Source: Anabas testudineus (taxonomy: Eukaryota; Chordata; Actinopteri; Anabantiformes; Anabantidae). Taken from it: a DNA stretch of 64,000 nucleotides. Below are positions 61,214 to 64,000 of this stretch, piece by piece; position 1 is the first letter of the stretch, and the number at the start of each line of letters is the position of its first letter. The stretch is from positions 17,287,871-17,351,870 of the forward strand of contig NC_046632.1 of assembly GCF_900324465.2 (NCBI RefSeq), given 5' to 3'. The translations under genes and the position numbers were made by a program. The notes beneath the pieces are model-generated. The model worked only from the letters and a program-made list of their open reading frames with translations, made no database searches and had not been told where the DNA came from.

Positions 61214-61245
61214 GGGGTTGGTTGTCACATGTGACAACCAACCCC
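61214..61245. promoter_or_regulatory. Perfect 32-bp palindrome of TIR motifs before the transposase
   Basis: Two copies of GGGGTTGGTTGTCACA head to head (61214-61229 and its complement 61230-61245), with no spacer and no mismatch, 64 bp before the transposase ATG. A degenerate third copy lies at 61190-61205. Because the same motif forms the inner TIR, the transposase probably binds here too, possibly controlling its own promoter (inference). Confidence 0.7.
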
Positions 61246-61309
61246 TTCATTTAAATAGACATGCATGGTGTGACCTACCAGACCCTTTTTGTTCTTTTTA
61301 AATAGAAAA

Positions 61310-63109
61310 ATGGGCAGAAAGTTTGTGAGGAAGACAAAGAACGGACAGACTCCACCAGATGTAATGCTCAGGGCAGTCAGAGAGGTGAAGCTGCACAACA
61401 AATCAATCAGAGGAATGGCTAAAGAATTTCAGATAAACTATCGAACACTGGCCAGATATTGTAATAAAATAAGTCCAGCTGAAGTTGCTGGAGATGGAAT
61501 TTTTCCATCCTTGCCAGTAGGGTATCTCAAAAATCGTTCAGTTTTCAGTGAGGAACAGGAAAACCATTTGGCAGAGTACATCATCACTGCATCGGACATT
61601 TATTTTGGCCTCTCTCCTATTGAAGTGCGCAAACTTGCATACATGTATGCAGTCCATAATAATGTTGCAGTCCGCACAAACTGGGCAGAGAAGAAGATGG
61701 CAGGTGCAGACTGGTTCTCTGGCTTTCTAAAGAGACATCCATCACTTTCAATCAGGACCCCGGAGGCCACTAGCCTTTCACGTGCCACAGCTTTTAACAA
61801 GCATAATGTGGACCAGTTCTTCGACAACTTGGAGGAGGTGATGGGAAGACACCAGTTTGAGCCCCAGTCCATTTGGAATATGGATGAAACTGGCGTTACC
61901 ACGGTCCATAAACCAAACAAAGTGGTAGCCAGGAAAGGCTACAAGCAGGTGGGATCTTTGACATCTGCTGAGAGGGGAACCCTGGTCACTGTGTCCTGTG
62001 CTGTCTCCGCCACTGGAAACAGTATACCTCCCTTCTTTATTTTCCCGCGAGTCAACTTTTTTGACCATTTTCTAATTTCTGCTCCCACAGGAAGTGCAGG
62101 AGGGGCAAATCCAAGTGGGTGGATGAAGGAGGAGCATTTTGTAGACTTTTTGAAGCATTTTGTAGTTCACACAAAGTGCAGCAAAGACAGGCCATGTCTC
62201 CTGCTGCTGGACAACCACAGCTCCCACCTCTCTGTCGATGGCCTTAATTATGCAAAAGAGAGTGGGATTGTGATGCTATCATTCCCCCCTCACTGCTCTC
62301 ACCGCCTGCAGCCCCTGGATGTGGCTGTCTTTGGCCCATTGAAGAAGCACATCAACACTGCCTCATCTGCCTGGATGTTCAATAATCCAGGAAAAACAAT
62401 GACCATTCACGAAATACCAAGAATTGTAGCTGCAGCCTTCCCTCTTGCAGTTAACATGACCAACATTCAGGCAGGCTTCCAGGCAAGTGGAATATATCCC
62501 CTCAATAGAGAGGTGTTCCCTCAGTCGGCATTTGCTCCTGCCTTTGTGACTGACCGTCCAAATACTGACCCCTGCAGAGCTTCCGATGCATTGGTGCTAA
62601 ATTACACACAGAACGGGGCACCTACAATCCACCAGTCACAGGCTACTAACACTGTCCATTCATCAGACCTTCCCACTAGCTCTGGACATAGAGTAACTAC
62701 TCCAGTGGAGTTGAGGCCATTTCCAAAGGCTGGACCCAGGAAGGAGACGCGAAAAAGAAAAAAACTGACGAGTTCCATACTCACAGATACCCCAGTGAAA
62801 GAGAGGATTGAGGCAGAAAAAACATTTACTCAGCAGAGAATGAAAAAGACCCTCTTCTCTAAAACTGAAAAGAAAAAGAGCAAGACATCAAAAAGAACAA
62901 GTAAGAAAAGAAAAGAGCAGAATACAGAGTCATCCTCAGATGAAGAAGAATGTTTCTGCTTGGTGTGTGTGGAGCCCTTCTCAAACAGCCGCCCCAGGGA
63001 GAAATGGTTGCAGTGCATCATGTGCAAACAGTGGGCACACAAGGACTGCACCCCTGGACTATCGGTCTATATCTGTCAGAACTGTGACTCTGGGTCCGGT
63101 AGTGACTGA
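61310..63109 (+). CDS. Pogo-superfamily transposase with C-terminal PHD finger
   Basis: 599 residues without a break. The ATG at 61310 has A at -3 and G at +4. The DNA before it (GTTCTTTTTAAATAG) looks like a splice acceptor, so a 5' UTR intron is possible. Order: Psq/CENP-B-type helix-turn-helix (about 1-55); a second DNA-binding helix region of CENP-B type (about 78-165); DDE endonuclease domain with Asp 192 (IWNMDETGV), Asp 301 (LLLLDNHSSH) and Asp 337 (RLQPLDVAVFGP), i.e. DD35D; a basic Lys-rich stretch (about 485-530) likely to be nuclear-localising; and a C4HC3 zinc finger with cysteines at 550, 553, 569, 572, 580, 589, 592 and His 577. All catalytic and zinc residues are present, so activity is possible. 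Host domestication is less likely because the TIRs are intact. Confidence 0.9.
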   Translation: MGRKFVRKTKNGQTPPDVMLRAVREVKLHNKSIRGMAKEFQINYRTLARYCNKISPAEVAGDGIFPSLPVGYLKNRSVFSEEQENHLAEYIITASDIYFGLSPIEVRKLAYMYAVHNNVAVRTNWAEKKMAGADWFSGFLKRHPSLSIRTPEATSLSRATAFNKHNVDQFFDNLEEVMGRHQFEPQSIWNMDETGVTTVHKPNKVVARKGYKQVGSLTSAERGTLVTVSCAVSATGNSIPPFFIFPRVNFFDHFLISAPTGSAGGANPSGWMKEEHFVDFLKHFVVHTKCSKDRPCLLLLDNHSSHLSVDGLNYAKESGIVMLSFPPHCSHRLQPLDVAVFGPLKKHINTASSAWMFNNPGKTMTIHEIPRIVAAAFPLAVNMTNIQAGFQASGIYPLNREVFPQSAFAPAFVTDRPNTDPCRASDALVLNYTQNGAPTIHQSQATNTVHSSDLPTSSGHRVTTPVELRPFPKAGPRKETRKRKKLTSSILTDTPVKERIEAEKTFTQQRMKKTLFSKTEKKKSKTSKRTSKKRKEQNTESSSDEEECFCLVCVEPFSNSRPREKWLQCIMCKQWAHKDCTPGLSVYICQNCDSGSGSD

Positions 63110-63244
63110 CAAGATAAATTAAATGTTATCGTTGTATTGTTGTTGTCTGTTGTTCTTTCTAGTGTTATATATTGGTTAAAAAAACACTTTCAGGAAAGAG
63201 TTTTTCCTGCGTATGTTCTTATGTGATATTAGGCTTTTGCATTT

Positions 63245-63250
63245 AATAAA
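63245..63250 (+). promoter_or_regulatory. Candidate poly(A) signal of the transposase gene
   Basis: AATAAA about 135 bp after the transposase stop, inside an A/T-rich run and before the 3' motif cluster. Confidence 0.45.
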
Positions 63251-63561
63251 ATAAAATTTTTAAATTAAATTTTATGATTGTGTATTTTTAATGTTTTTTT
63301 GCATTAAAATACATAGGGACAACCAACCCCATAGTGTGTGACAACCAACCCTACAACGGGGATGGTTGTCACAAATGCACACGATGTATTTAAAAGACAA
63401 TATGTTTTGAACAGAAAAAGGTTATGGAAAGTAATTACACTCTATTCTTAGCTGACACTTTACCCTTTCATTTTCCAGTGAAAGTTAATATGTTAGGGTC
63501 ACGGTTTTTGAGGAATCTGTAAAAAAGTAAAAAATGTGACAACCAACCCCGGTCTCCCCTA

Positions 63562-64000
63562 CAGATACACATGATTTAAGTTATAATTAATTTAACTGGA
63601 AAGTCTTGACAGTTCTTTGTTATGTAGCTGTCGCCTTTTGTCTTCTTCTCTTTCAGATAAATCCCACCTTGTGTAGTCAGCTGTAGTCTGATGACCCGAG
63701 TGTTTTTCCATAAACAGTGTTCAACCAGAATACAACACAAAGCAACAAGAGAAGATACTGATTCAGGAAGGATTTTATGTAGACCCACTAGCAGGTGACT
63801 AAATTCCTGTCATTCCTAGTCTGTCCGATGTGATTTTGGTTTCCTTCATCTCCACCCTCAGACCAACATTTTGACACACAGAAAGTGTGTTAGCATCTTT
63901 TGGCCTTAGGAAAAAGTCTGTAGGCATTTTGTGCTGTGACGAGCTGAACAGTTTGTGGTGACAGACCTTTGACGTGAGCAATGTACCGGCAGGACAGAGC
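63562..64000. other. Sequence beyond the transposon
   Basis: No gene can be supported. By mammalian synteny a tatdn3/nsl1-type neighbour may lie beyond the window, but nothing here shows it. Confidence 0.35.

Larger units (their letters stand above)
60823..63559 (+). mobile_element. Pogo/Tigger-type DNA transposon, whole-looking
   Basis: The element is 2737 bp long. Its terminal inverted repeats are 25 bp with one mismatch (60823-60847 and 63535-63559), starting GGGGAGA and ending GGGGTTGGTTGTCACA. TA stands directly outside both ends (60821-60822, 63560-63561), the target duplication expected for Tc1/mariner/pogo elements. CAG flanks these TAs on both sides, so an end of CAGTAGGGG cannot be excluded. 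One uninterrupted transposase gene lies inside. Nine full or near copies of the 16-bp inner TIR motif lie in the two flanks. The near-perfect TIRs and open frame suggest recent insertion. It inserted just downstream of the probable spata45. Confidence 0.85.

Noticed and set aside
61289-61309. Upstream in-frame extension of the transposase
   Set aside because: It would start at TTG, not ATG, and the sequence looks like a pyrimidine tract with a splice acceptor. The ATG at 61310 has a good context.
63799-63981. Antisense 60-codon frame at the right edge
   Set aside because: Short, without a family match or splice support; it could be chance.

Overview
The window looks like percomorph teleost nuclear DNA. 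It has short GT-AG introns, dense microsatellites, fish-type retroposon tails, a tandem array of fish-specific CYP2K genes, and a flvcr1/spata45 neighbourhood that is also found in mammals. I saw no prokaryotic features, CRISPR arrays or rRNA. All exon maps below were made by eye from GT/AG sites, reading phase and comparison between paralogues.

Region 1 (about 0.6-37.5 kb, + strand): eight tandem CYP2K-type cytochrome P450 genes. Seven have complete nine-exon reading frames predicting 504-508 residues, with the N-terminal membrane anchor, proline hinge, I-helix AGT(D/E)TT-type motif, K-helix ETQR and haem-cysteine loop. The sixth copy (23.6-25.6 kb) is a clear pseudogene, and a lone exon-2 relic lies at 32.5 kb. 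The genes share promoter modules in two groups (genes 1-3 and genes 4-6). Gene 1 looks like a mosaic of its neighbours, which suggests gene conversion. Retroposon fragments lie in introns and intergenic DNA.

Region 2 (38.4-46.6 kb, - strand): two immunoglobulin-superfamily receptors made by a tandem duplication of about 4.8 kb. Their two-Ig ectodomains are nearly identical, but their membrane and tail exons are unrelated. The first has a long tail with two ITIM-type motifs. The second has a six-residue tail and an arginine inside the membrane segment. This is the architecture of a paired inhibitory/activating receptor set. A broken HIPK-like kinase gene lies between them on the + strand.

Region 3 (50.8-60.6 kb): the complete ten-exon flvcr1 gene (- strand, 550 residues predicted) and, divergently, a small gene recognised as probable spata45 (+ strand).

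Region 4 (60.8-63.6 kb): a whole-looking pogo/Tigger-type DNA transposon with 25-bp terminal inverted repeats, an uninterrupted 599-residue transposase that ends in a PHD-type zinc finger, and about nine copies of a 16-bp motif. Two of these copies form a perfect 32-bp palindrome just upstream of the transposase start.

The strongest candidates for something new are the paired receptor locus with its swapped tails and the transposon's repeated motif with its promoter-proximal palindrome.
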